Assembly (NCBI GenBank): GCA_946222055.1
Contig: CAMIEW010000041.1
Location: 1 to 7,239, forward strand
DNA: 7,239 nucleotides
DNA from: an uncultured Porphyromonas sp.
GTDB taxonomy: Bacteria; Bacteroidota; Bacteroidia; Bacteroidales; Porphyromonadaceae
Direction of reading: 5' to 3'
Shown here: positions 1 to 5,440 of the stretch, in pieces
Layout: every line of letters begins with the position of its first letter
Numbering within the stretch: position 1 is the stretch's first letter
Notes under the pieces: model-generated
What the model saw: the letters and a program-made list of their open reading frames with translations, nothing else
What the model was told of the DNA's origin: nothing
The model's database searches: none
Made by a program: the position numbers and the translations under genes

Positions 1-429
1 AACGACAATTTCCTCCGTCCCTACTACAGCACCACGCGCGGGACATCCAGCCCCGCGACCAACGTGATTGAGGAGGAGGATGCGTACAAGCTGCAGGTAT
101 CGGCACCCGGCTTCACGAAGGCGGATGTGGATGTAAAGCTGGACCAGGACGGCAACCTCGTGATCTCGCTGGATAAGAAGAGCTGCGACGAAGCGCCCAA
201 GACCGACAACTCGGATGAGAAGCAGGTGGCTACGACCGACCAGAAGCCGGTACACTACCTCCGTCGAGAGTTTTACCACCAGAGCTCGATGCAGCGCTTC
301 TCCCTCCCCGAGGATGCGGACGCTGACAGCATCCGCGCCAAGATGGAGGACGGCATCCTCGAGGTGGTGATCCCCAAGGTCAAGCCTGAGGAGAAGCCGA
401 GCATCGAGAGAGCCATCAGTATCGACTAA
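1..429 (+). CDS. Small heat shock protein, Hsp20/alpha-crystallin family (5' end missing)
   Basis: ATP-independent holdase chaperone of the cytoplasm that binds unfolding proteins and keeps them refoldable. The reading frame is open from base 1 and gives 142 residues before TAA, so the start codon lies to the left. Relatives suggest only a short N-terminal stretch, perhaps a few tens of residues, is missing. The alpha-crystallin domain spans roughly window residues 21-130. It opens with the typical VIEEEDAYKLQVSAPGF block, has an acidic, polar loop (about 61-82), then YLRREFYHQSS, and ends with the family signature MEDGILEVVIPK. The last residues, AISID, contain an I-x-I motif (I-S-I), the C-terminal anchor used for oligomer assembly. 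The GTG at 64 could be read as a start but would cut off conserved sequence and is not believed. A long hairpin follows, so this is the last gene of its transcript. The family assignment is firm; its regulation lies outside the window. Confidence 0.93.
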   Translation, partial: NDNFLRPYYSTTRGTSSPATNVIEEEDAYKLQVSAPGFTKADVDVKLDQDGNLVISLDKKSCDEAPKTDNSDEKQVATTDQKPVHYLRREFYHQSSMQRFSLPEDADADSIRAKMEDGILEVVIPKVKPEEKPSIERAISID

Positions 430-458
430 GCGAGAGCTAAGGTTAGAGAAAAGTTTGG

Positions 459-513
459 TAAAGCAAAGGGACTGCATAGAGAGGGTAACTCTCTATGCAG
501 TCCCTTTGCTTTA
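459..513 (+). terminator. 25-bp perfect hairpin after the Hsp20 gene, probable terminator
   Basis: Bases 459-483 and 489-513 are exact reverse complements, giving 25 uninterrupted pairs around a 5-nt loop (GGTAA, 484-488). The hairpin begins 30 bases after the Hsp20 stop codon and ends about 40 bases before the next promoter core, which is where a terminator belongs. It has no run of T after the stem. The only T-rich bases are inside the right arm (TTTGCTTTA). Termination or 3'-end protection is therefore inferred from position and structure. Confidence 0.72.
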
Positions 514-552
514 GAGGCGCGCGAGCCGTTCCCACAACAGAATGAAAATCGC

Positions 553-560
553 TACCTTTG
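553..560 (+). promoter_or_regulatory. Bacteroidetes-type promoter core (-7 box TACCTTTG) for ftsE-lysC-menA
   Basis: TACCTTTG matches the Bacteroidetes -7 consensus TAnnTTTG used by the primary sigma factor of this phylum. It lies after the Hsp20 hairpin and 39 bases before the first ATG of ftsE, which would give a leader of about 30-35 bases. The -33 element is poor: there is only a T-rich spot near 529-532 and no clear TTTG. The identical 8-mer precedes the lipoprotein gene and the GSCFA gene. Confidence 0.6.
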
Positions 561-599
561 CCTAAGATCCTTAGTAGGACTCATACTATACAGCAATCA

Positions 600-1328
600 A
601 TGATTATGGCTGAAAACTCTGTACTCGAGTATCGCGACGTCACCATCCGCCGGGCGGAGAATGTCATCATACGCCACACAGACCTTCAGATCAATGCGGG
701 TGACCTTGTGTATCTGATCGGACGCGTGGGATCGGGGAAGTCGACGCTGCTCAAGACCATATATGCGGACGTGCCGATAAGCGACGGAGAGGCACACTTC
801 GGGAAGTTTGACCTGAGGCGGATCAAGAGACGCCAGATCCCCTACCTGAGGCGCGAGATGGGGATCATCTTCCAGGACTTCCGGCTGATGCACGACCGCA
901 CGATCGAGGATAATCTGAGCTTCGTCCTCCGCGCCACCGGCTGGTCGAACAAGCGAGAGATCAGCCACCGGATTGATGAAGTGCTGGCAAATGTGGGGAT
1001 GGATCACAAGGGCTACAAGCTCCCTCATGAGCTGTCGGGCGGCGAGCAGCAGCGTATGGTCATCGCTCGCGCCCTGCTCAATAAGCCCAAGCTCATCCTC
1101 GCCGATGAGCCGACGGGAAACCTTGACCCGGAGACCGGAGACCAGATCTTCCAGCTATTCCGGAAGATCACCGAGGGTGGCACAGCCGTGATCATGAGCA
1201 CACACAATTACGAGATGATGCGGAAGTATCCCTCCCGCATCCTCAAGATCGAGGACGAGCAGCTACACGAGATGACCGTCCGCACACAGGTGGAGGAGCC
1301 TGAGGAGCAAGAGAGTACAGAGAGATGA
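600..1328 (+). CDS. ftsE: FtsE-like cell division ABC transporter ATP-binding protein
   Basis: ATPase subunit of the FtsEX complex, which sits at the septum on the inner face of the membrane and uses ATP to activate peptidoglycan hydrolases. With the start at 600 the product has 242 residues, and all ABC motifs are intact: Walker A GRVGSGKST (41-49, K47), Q-loop Q92 in IIFQDFRL, signature LSGGE (145-149), Walker B LILADE (165-170) followed by PTGNLD, and H-loop STH (H202). The FQDFRL block and compact size favour FtsE over other LolD/MacB-like ATPases. The acidic tail after about residue 225 is not conserved. ATG 600 is the first start after the promoter core; ATG 606 is equally possible, and a TTG at 558 lies inside the promoter box. 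The stop overlaps the lysC start (ATGA). No ftsX is in the window, so the partner gene must be elsewhere; this separation and the family resemblance leave some doubt about the exact subfamily. Confidence 0.85.
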   Translation: MIMAENSVLEYRDVTIRRAENVIIRHTDLQINAGDLVYLIGRVGSGKSTLLKTIYADVPISDGEAHFGKFDLRRIKRRQIPYLRREMGIIFQDFRLMHDRTIEDNLSFVLRATGWSNKREISHRIDEVLANVGMDHKGYKLPHELSGGEQQRMVIARALLNKPKLILADEPTGNLDPETGDQIFQLFRKITEGGTAVIMSTHNYEMMRKYPSRILKIEDEQLHEMTVRTQVEEPEEQESTER

Positions 1329-2674
1329 GAGACTTCTCAGAGCTGATAGTCATGAAATTTGGCGGCACCTCGGTAGGCTCCGCCGATCGCATCAAGTATG
1401 TCGCCACACTGATCGAGGACGATCGCTTCAAAATCGTGGTCCTCAGTGCTATGAGTGGTGTCACCAATACGCTGGTCGAGATCAGTGACCACTTTGCCCA
1501 CTCCAATGTCCAGGGTGCACTCAGCCTGATCGACGAGCTGGAGCAGAAGTACTACCACACCATCGACACGCTCTACGAGAGCAAGGAGTCGCAGACACTG
1601 GCAAAGGTCTTCGTTGATGAGAAGATGAGCTTCCTCAGGAGCTTTGAGACGGAGCGCCTCTTCAGCGACTATGAGACCAAGCAGGTCCTCGGCCAAGGCG
1701 AGATCATCTCCGTGCGGATGATGGAGCTCTACCTCAAGGAGCAGGGAAAAAATCCCATCCGGCTGAGCGCCCTTGACTTCATCTGCACCGACCAATATGG
1801 GGAGCCGGACTTCCCACGCATACAGGACCGCCTCCTGCAGACGATGGCCGACTACCCGACGGAGACGCTCTTCCTCACTGAGGGATACATCTGCCTCAAT
1901 GCCTACTCCGAGATGGACAACCTCAAGCGCGGCGGCAGCGACTACACCGCCACCATCATCGGCTCCGTCCTCGATGCCAAGGAGATCCAGATCTGGACCG
2001 ACATCGACGGGATGCACAATAACGACCCACGTGTCGTGGAGCACACCCGACCCGTGAGGACACTCCACTACGACGAGGCGTCTGAGCTGGCCTACTTCGG
2101 TGCCAAGATCCTCCACCCCTCCTGCATTATACCTGCGAAAATGGCAAATGTGCCGGTCAAGCTCCTCAGTACTATGGAGCCGCAGGCAAAAGGAACCCTG
2201 ATCTCCAACCGCATGGACGAGGGTGCACTCAAGGCGATCGCTGCCAAGGACGGCGTCACCGTGCTGCGGATCCGCAGTACGAGACTTCTGCTCTCGTACG
2301 GCTTTTTACGCAAGATCTTCGAGGTCTTCGAGGCCAATAGGACCCCCATCGACATGGTCACCACCAGCGAGGTATCGGTATCCGTCAGCATCACCGATAC
2401 GGACCGTCTGGAGGACATCCTCGCCAACCTCCGGCGCTTCAGCACCGTCACCCTCGACTCCCCCATGACGATCCTATGTATCGCCGGCGATCTCAACTGG
2501 AAAAACGTCGGCTTTGAGTCCCGCGTCATCGAGGCGGTAAAGGACCTGCCGGTACGGATGATCTCCTTCGGTGGGTCGGACCACAACGTCTCGGTAGTGG
2601 TGCGGGCGGAGGATAAGGAACTGGCGATGAATCAGCTCCACAAGCACCTCTTCATGGAGCCGGAGGATGAGTAA
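1325..2674 (+). CDS. lysC: Aspartate kinase, monofunctional, with two C-terminal ACT domains
   Basis: Phosphorylates L-aspartate with ATP, the first step towards lysine, diaminopimelate, threonine and methionine; cytoplasmic. The product has 449 residues. The kinase domain occupies about 1-300: MKFGGTSVGS (10-19, catalytic K11), VVLSAMSGVTNTL, GEIISVRMM, RGGSDYTA (202-209) and IWTDIDGMHNNDPR (223-236). Two ACT domains follow (about 311-380 and 381-449), the usual site of feedback inhibition by lysine or threonine. The length ends with the ACT pair, so no homoserine dehydrogenase is fused. ATG 1325 is chosen because it overlaps the ftsE stop as ATGA; ATG 1352 (VMKFGG) would also keep the domain. 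The 3' end overlaps menA by 8 bases. Its place in one transcript with ftsE suggests the diaminopimelate branch matters here, but that is inference. The sequence alone does not show which amino acid inhibits it. Confidence 0.95.
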   Translation: MRDFSELIVMKFGGTSVGSADRIKYVATLIEDDRFKIVVLSAMSGVTNTLVEISDHFAHSNVQGALSLIDELEQKYYHTIDTLYESKESQTLAKVFVDEKMSFLRSFETERLFSDYETKQVLGQGEIISVRMMELYLKEQGKNPIRLSALDFICTDQYGEPDFPRIQDRLLQTMADYPTETLFLTEGYICLNAYSEMDNLKRGGSDYTATIIGSVLDAKEIQIWTDIDGMHNNDPRVVEHTRPVRTLHYDEASELAYFGAKILHPSCIIPAKMANVPVKLLSTMEPQAKGTLISNRMDEGALKAIAAKDGVTVLRIRSTRLLLSYGFLRKIFEVFEANRTPIDMVTTSEVSVSVSITDTDRLEDILANLRRFSTVTLDSPMTILCIAGDLNWKNVGFESRVIEAVKDLPVRMISFGGSDHNVSVVVRAEDKELAMNQLHKHLFMEPEDE

Positions 2675-3551
2675 CCGCCTTGGCACCTGGGTCTACGCCA
2701 CCCGACCTCACACCTTAGGGGCATCCATTGCACCGATGCTGGTGGTGCTGGGAGCACTGATCGCTGAGGGAGTATTCGACTTCTGGCCATACCTCTGCGC
2801 CCTACTTGTCGCCCTATCGGCGCAGATCACCAGCAACTTTGCCAACGACTACTTCGATTATAAGGGAGAAAAGGACACGGCAAAGAGGGTTGGATTTCGG
2901 CGTGTGCTGGTGACCGGCGAAGTGACCCCACGCGAAATGCTGACCGCCATGCTGATCTCCACAGGGGTCACCATCCTCTCCGGCATCGTGGCTGTGCTGC
3001 TGACGGGAGCGTGGTGGCTCATCGTCGTAGGGCTGCTGGTGCTGGTCTGTGTCTATGCCTACTCCTACGGGCCCTATCCTCTCTCCACCCATGGACTGGG
3101 AGACGTGGCGGTGGGACTCTTCTACGGGATGACCCCGATTCTGGCCACCTACGGAGCCATCGGCGGCACCCCGCCACTCTACCTCCTCCTGATGTCGGTC
3201 GGCATAGGGATCTGGGAGGACAATATACTTGTCTGCAATAACTACCGGGACTACGCAGAGGACAGAGAGAGCGGCAAGCAGACGATCATCGTCCGCATGG
3301 GGGAGCACTTTGGACCGACGATGTACCTCCTCAATAGCCTCATGACGGTAATCCTCATAGCCGTCGGGATCCGTCTCGCCACCGAGAGCTGGGGAGTGAC
3401 TGCGGTAGTGCTGGCGATCATCCCACTCGTGGCTATGCTGACCGTCTGCATCTACCGCTGGCACGGTCCGGACCTCAATAAGCTCCTAAAGTACACCAAT
3501 ATCGTCTCCCTGGTGATCGGCATTCTCCTTCTTATCCTCCAGATACTGTGA
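2667..3551 (+). CDS. menA: 1,4-dihydroxy-2-naphthoate polyprenyltransferase
   Basis: Integral membrane prenyltransferase of the UbiA superfamily. It joins a polyprenyl diphosphate to 1,4-dihydroxy-2-naphthoate, giving demethylmenaquinone, the late step of menaquinone synthesis. The product has 294 residues, normal for MenA, with many hydrophobic spans and a start of the RPHTLGASIAP type (family RPkTLpaSiaP). The first Asp-rich motif is NFANDYFDYKGEKD (57-70, with D61, D64 and D70). The second is NNYRDYAEDRESGK (191-204, with D195 and D199). These bind the Mg2+-diphosphate. NNxRDxxxDxxxGK separates MenA from UbiA proper. The ATG at 2667 lies inside the end of lysC, giving an 8-base overlap that suggests translational coupling. 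I see no hairpin directly after the stop, so transcripts may run on towards the lipoprotein gene. No other men gene is in the window. Confidence 0.95.
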   Translation: MSNRLGTWVYATRPHTLGASIAPMLVVLGALIAEGVFDFWPYLCALLVALSAQITSNFANDYFDYKGEKDTAKRVGFRRVLVTGEVTPREMLTAMLISTGVTILSGIVAVLLTGAWWLIVVGLLVLVCVYAYSYGPYPLSTHGLGDVAVGLFYGMTPILATYGAIGGTPPLYLLLMSVGIGIWEDNILVCNNYRDYAEDRESGKQTIIVRMGEHFGPTMYLLNSLMTVILIAVGIRLATESWGVTAVVLAIIPLVAMLTVCIYRWHGPDLNKLLKYTNIVSLVIGILLLILQIL

Positions 3552-3610
3552 TATTTGGGGGAAAAGTAAAAGTTCTGGTCGATTCTTATACGTAATTCAA
3601 AATCATTGCT

Positions 3611-3618
3611 TACCTTTG
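3611..3618 (+). promoter_or_regulatory. Bacteroidetes-type promoter core (-7 box TACCTTTG) for the lipoprotein gene
   Basis: TACCTTTG, identical to the box before ftsE, lies 60 bases after the menA stop in AT-rich intergenic DNA. No convincing -33 TTTG is present at the expected distance, near 3585-3590. Transcription from here would give a leader of about 75-80 bases before the ATG at 3702. That leader is A/T-rich with no Shine-Dalgarno sequence, as is usual in this phylum. Confidence 0.6.
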
Positions 3619-3701
3619 CACAATAATTGGTCCTGTTGCTATCTACCAGCTACAGAATCAACAAGAGCAGAAATTTATCACTATCATTAAGTAGTAATAT
3701 C

Positions 3702-4217
3702 ATGAAGAAGATTTTCGCAATCGCATCAATCGCACTGGCACTCGGACTTGGTCTGGCTGCTTGCGATGGTAAGCAGAGCAAGGAGGACGCAGCTATGGCT
3801 CAGGCCAAGGCTGACTCTCTCGCTGAGGTAGCCCGTCAGGACTCTATCGCCGCTGTACGTGCCGCTGTAGCTGCACCCTTTGTCGGCACCTACGAGGGTG
3901 AGCTGCCCGCAGCTGACGCCTCCGGTCTTCGTACCGTATTTGTTGTAACCCCCGAGGGTGGCTACACCTACGACCAGGCTCTCGTCAGCGATGGTGAGCA
4001 GAAGTTCCACGACAATGGTACCTTCACCATCGATGAGAATGGCATCATCGTCCTGATGAGCCAGATCAATGAGGAGACCGCAGCTACTCCCTTCATCCGC
4101 ATGCAGAAGGATGAGGAGGGCAATCTGATCGTCGTCAATGCCGACGGCACCCTCCCCGAGGATGTAAAGGCTTACACTCTCGTCAAGAAGTCTGAGGTCG
4201 CTGAGACCATGGAGTAA
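3702..4217 (+). CDS. Lipoprotein with NlpE-like domain lacking the CxxC cysteines
   Basis: Envelope lipoprotein of 171 residues. A type II signal peptide (MKKIFAIASIALALGLG) ends in lipobox LAAC, so C21 would be lipidated. Residues 22-58 form an Ala-rich, charged and probably helical linker with a 9-residue repeat (K36-A44, R45-R53), each copy containing DSLA or DSIA. From about 59 to 166 it resembles the NlpE N-terminal domain: VGTYEGELPAADASGL corresponds to the NlpE block around LPCADCxGI, followed by NGTFTIDENG. Both cysteines of that block are Ala here (A70, A73). NlpE proteins are linked to copper and surface stress sensing; this one cannot use a CxxC pair, so a metal role is doubtful. 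ATG 3702 is chosen because it starts the signal peptide; an in-frame TTG at 3627 is too far upstream. It has its own promoter and terminator. Codon choice (GCT, GTA, CGT, TCT) differs from the neighbours and suggests strong expression. Confidence 0.8.
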   Translation: MKKIFAIASIALALGLGLAACDGKQSKEDAAMAQAKADSLAEVARQDSIAAVRAAVAAPFVGTYEGELPAADASGLRTVFVVTPEGGYTYDQALVSDGEQKFHDNGTFTIDENGIIVLMSQINEETAATPFIRMQKDEEGNLIVVNADGTLPEDVKAYTLVKKSEVAETME

Positions 4218-4245
4218 TCCACTGACCTTGGTCAGATAACCAAGC

Positions 4246-4288
4246 AAAGAGAGGGATGCGTCCGAGTCGGATGTGTCCCTCTCTTTTT
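4246..4288 (+). terminator. Rho-independent terminator after the lipoprotein gene
   Basis: AAAGAGAGGGA (4246-4256) pairs exactly with TCCCTCTCTTT (4276-4286). The inner part continues with G-U pairs and TCCG/CGGA around an AGT loop, so nearly the whole 41 bases can fold as one hairpin. A T run (4284-4288) closes it. It starts 29 bases after the lipoprotein stop codon. Confidence 0.9.
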
Positions 4289-4323
4289 GTACTCCTCCGT
4301 ACCAGACCCGATCTCGGATAATT

Positions 4324-4383
4324 CTATTACCGGTAATAGTCGCGACTAATACCGGTATTAGACTTCACTAATACCGGTATTAG
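4324..4383. repeat. Three 16-bp perfect palindromes phased at 22 bp, operator-like array
   Basis: CTATTACCGGTAATAG (4324-4339) is followed by two copies of CTAATACCGGTATTAG (4346-4361 and 4368-4383). Each is its own reverse complement. Starts are exactly 22 bases apart, with 6-base spacers (TCGCGA, ACTTCA). Copy 1 differs from the others at positions 4 and 13 only, and these two changes compensate each other so symmetry is kept. A further palindrome, TAGTCGCGACTA (4337-4348), bridges copies 1 and 2. The array lies between the lipoprotein terminator and the GSCFA promoter core. Spacing near two helical turns suits dimers of a DNA-binding protein stacked on one face. The regulator is not identifiable; a dispersed intergenic repeat is the main alternative. 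Confidence 0.75.
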
Positions 4384-4426
4384 ATTGAGGGCTGTGGAGT
4401 GGGCTATGCCGGTTCTGCTTTTTGCG

Positions 4427-4439
4427 ACCGATTATCGGT
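4427..4439. promoter_or_regulatory. Inverted repeat overlapping the GSCFA promoter core
   Basis: ACCGAT-T-ATCGGT is a perfect 6+6 inverted repeat with a one-base centre. Its last base is the first T of the -7 box, so a protein bound here would sit in the spacer of the promoter and could block it. It differs in half-site from the upstream palindromes (ACCGAT against ACCGGT) though they share ACCG. A regulatory role is inferred from position only. Confidence 0.4.
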
Positions 4440-4446
4440 ACCTTTG
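4439..4446 (+). promoter_or_regulatory. Bacteroidetes-type promoter core (-7 box TACCTTTG) for GSCFA-murF/alr
   Basis: Third identical TACCTTTG in the window. Only four bases (GGGT) separate it from the ATG at 4451, so the expected transcription start falls at or next to the start codon. Possible -33 elements are TTTG at 4421-4424, which is rather close, or TTCTG near 4413-4417 at a more normal distance. Confidence 0.55.
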
Positions 4447-4450
4447 GGGT

Positions 4451-5440
4451 ATGATTTTTCGCAAGGTCATCGAGATAAAAAAGCCGGATAGGCTCTACGA
4501 CCGAGGAGATCGGTTCGCGCTCTGGGGCTCCTGCTTCTCCACCCGTCTGAGGGACTACCTTATGGGAGAGCTCTACGATGTATCGGACTCGCCCTATGGG
4601 GTCATGTACAACCCTCTCTCCATCGCTCAGGGGATGGAGCGTCTGCTCTCAGGCAGAGCCCCCCGCGAGGAGGAGCTGATCCTCCGAGATGGTCGCTGGC
4701 ACTCTATGATGCACCATGGGGCCTTCTCTCACAGTAGTAGGGAGGTAGCTCTACAGGGAATGCGGTTGGCCTTTGAGAGGTCAAGGGCAGCGCTCACGGA
4801 GACTGACCTGCTCATCCTGACCCTCGGCACCGCCTGGGTCTACGAGCGACAGGGGGAGGTGGTCAATAACTGCCACAAGCTGCCTGCCGAGGACTTTACC
4901 CGCCGGCGACTGTCGGTCGATGAGATCGTCAGAGACTGGAGCAGACTGATCCCCTCACTGATCGAGCAGGCACCCGGCATCAGGATCCTCCTCACCGTCA
5001 GCCCAATCCCTCACTACAGAGATGGTGCGCACGAGAGTCGTCTCAGCAAGGCGATCCTGCTACTGGCTGCCGAGAGGCTCACGGAGCTCTTCCCCGATCG
5101 GGTCTCCTACTTCCCCTCGTATGAGATCATGCAGGACGAGCTGAGGGACTACCGATTTTACGACAGAGACATGGCGCACCCCAGCGACCAAGCAGCGGAG
5201 TACATCATTGAGCGCTTCCGTGAGTGCTACCTCCGAGAGGAGAGCGGACCCACGCTGCAGAGGTGGGCGGGAGTGCGCAAGCAGCTCAGTCACAGACCGC
5301 TGACAGACAGTCGGGAGAGCCTACGAGCCTACTACGACTCCCTACTCAGCGGCCTACTTGAGATCCGAGCAGAGCTGCCGAGGGATTATCTCGATCGTGA
5401 GATACAGCGGATACAAGAGATACGATCACATTATCTATGA
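4451..5440 (+). CDS. GSCFA-domain protein (SGNH/GDSL-like fold, function unknown)
   Basis: The product has 329 residues, the usual size for a GSCFA-domain protein, and fills the domain from end to end. Visible blocks are the name-giving WGSCFS (25-30, S27 in the position of the nucleophile), TLGTAWVYE (124-132), NCHKLP (140-145), TVSPIPH (to H188), YFPSYEIMQDELRDYRFYDRDM and the Asp/His block DMAHPS (240-245, H243). This arrangement resembles GDSL/SGNH esterases and acyltransferases, but I know of no established reaction for the family. No signal peptide is seen, so it is probably cytoplasmic. ATG 4451 is preferred over a TTG at 4385 or ATG at 4406 because VIEIKKPD begins the conserved part and the promoter core lies between those upstream starts and 4451. 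The stop overlaps the murF-alr start as ATGA, so the two are probably translated together, hinting at a cell-wall-related job (inference). Confidence 0.88.
   Translation: MIFRKVIEIKKPDRLYDRGDRFALWGSCFSTRLRDYLMGELYDVSDSPYGVMYNPLSIAQGMERLLSGRAPREEELILRDGRWHSMMHHGAFSHSSREVALQGMRLAFERSRAALTETDLLILTLGTAWVYERQGEVVNNCHKLPAEDFTRRRLSVDEIVRDWSRLIPSLIEQAPGIRILLTVSPIPHYRDGAHESRLSKAILLLAAERLTELFPDRVSYFPSYEIMQDELRDYRFYDRDMAHPSDQAAEYIIERFRECYLREESGPTLQRWAGVRKQLSHRPLTDSRESLRAYYDSLLSGLLEIRAELPRDYLDREIQRIQEIRSHYL

Noticed and set aside
558..599. TTG start giving ftsE 14 extra residues
   Set aside because: The TTG lies inside the promoter box TACCTTTG, so it would precede the expected transcript start, and the added residues are not ABC-like.
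1337..2116. Long open frame on the - strand (259 codons) opposite lysC
   Set aside because: It mirrors the aspartate kinase gene, whose motifs are fully conserved on the + strand; the product has no recognisable domain and is a by-product of GC-rich codon use.
2372..2400. Inverted repeat GTATCGGT/ACCGATAC within lysC
   Set aside because: It encodes conserved ACT-domain residues (VSVSVSITDTD), where repeated Ser/Val/Asp codons give such matches easily; no evidence of function.
2814..3464. Open frame on the - strand opposite menA
   Set aside because: Rich in His, Asp and Arg as expected from the complement of membrane-protein codons; menA covers the region.
3627..3701. TTG start adding 25 residues to the lipoprotein
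   Set aside because: It would bury the signal peptide MKKIFAIASIALAL inside the protein, and lipobox position requires the start at 3702.
4222..4244. Alternative small hairpins CTGACC/GGTCAG and CTTGGT/ACCAAG just after the lipoprotein stop
   Set aside because: Both are short, share bases, and precede a strong terminator with no gene behind it to control; read as chance or part of the 3' end structure.
4324..4383. Short CRISPR array
   Set aside because: Spacers are only 6 bases and the repeats are perfect 16-bp palindromes; no cas gene is nearby.
4385..4450. Upstream TTG or ATG start for the GSCFA gene
   Set aside because: The extension contains the promoter core and inverted repeat and does not resemble the N-terminus of GSCFA proteins.
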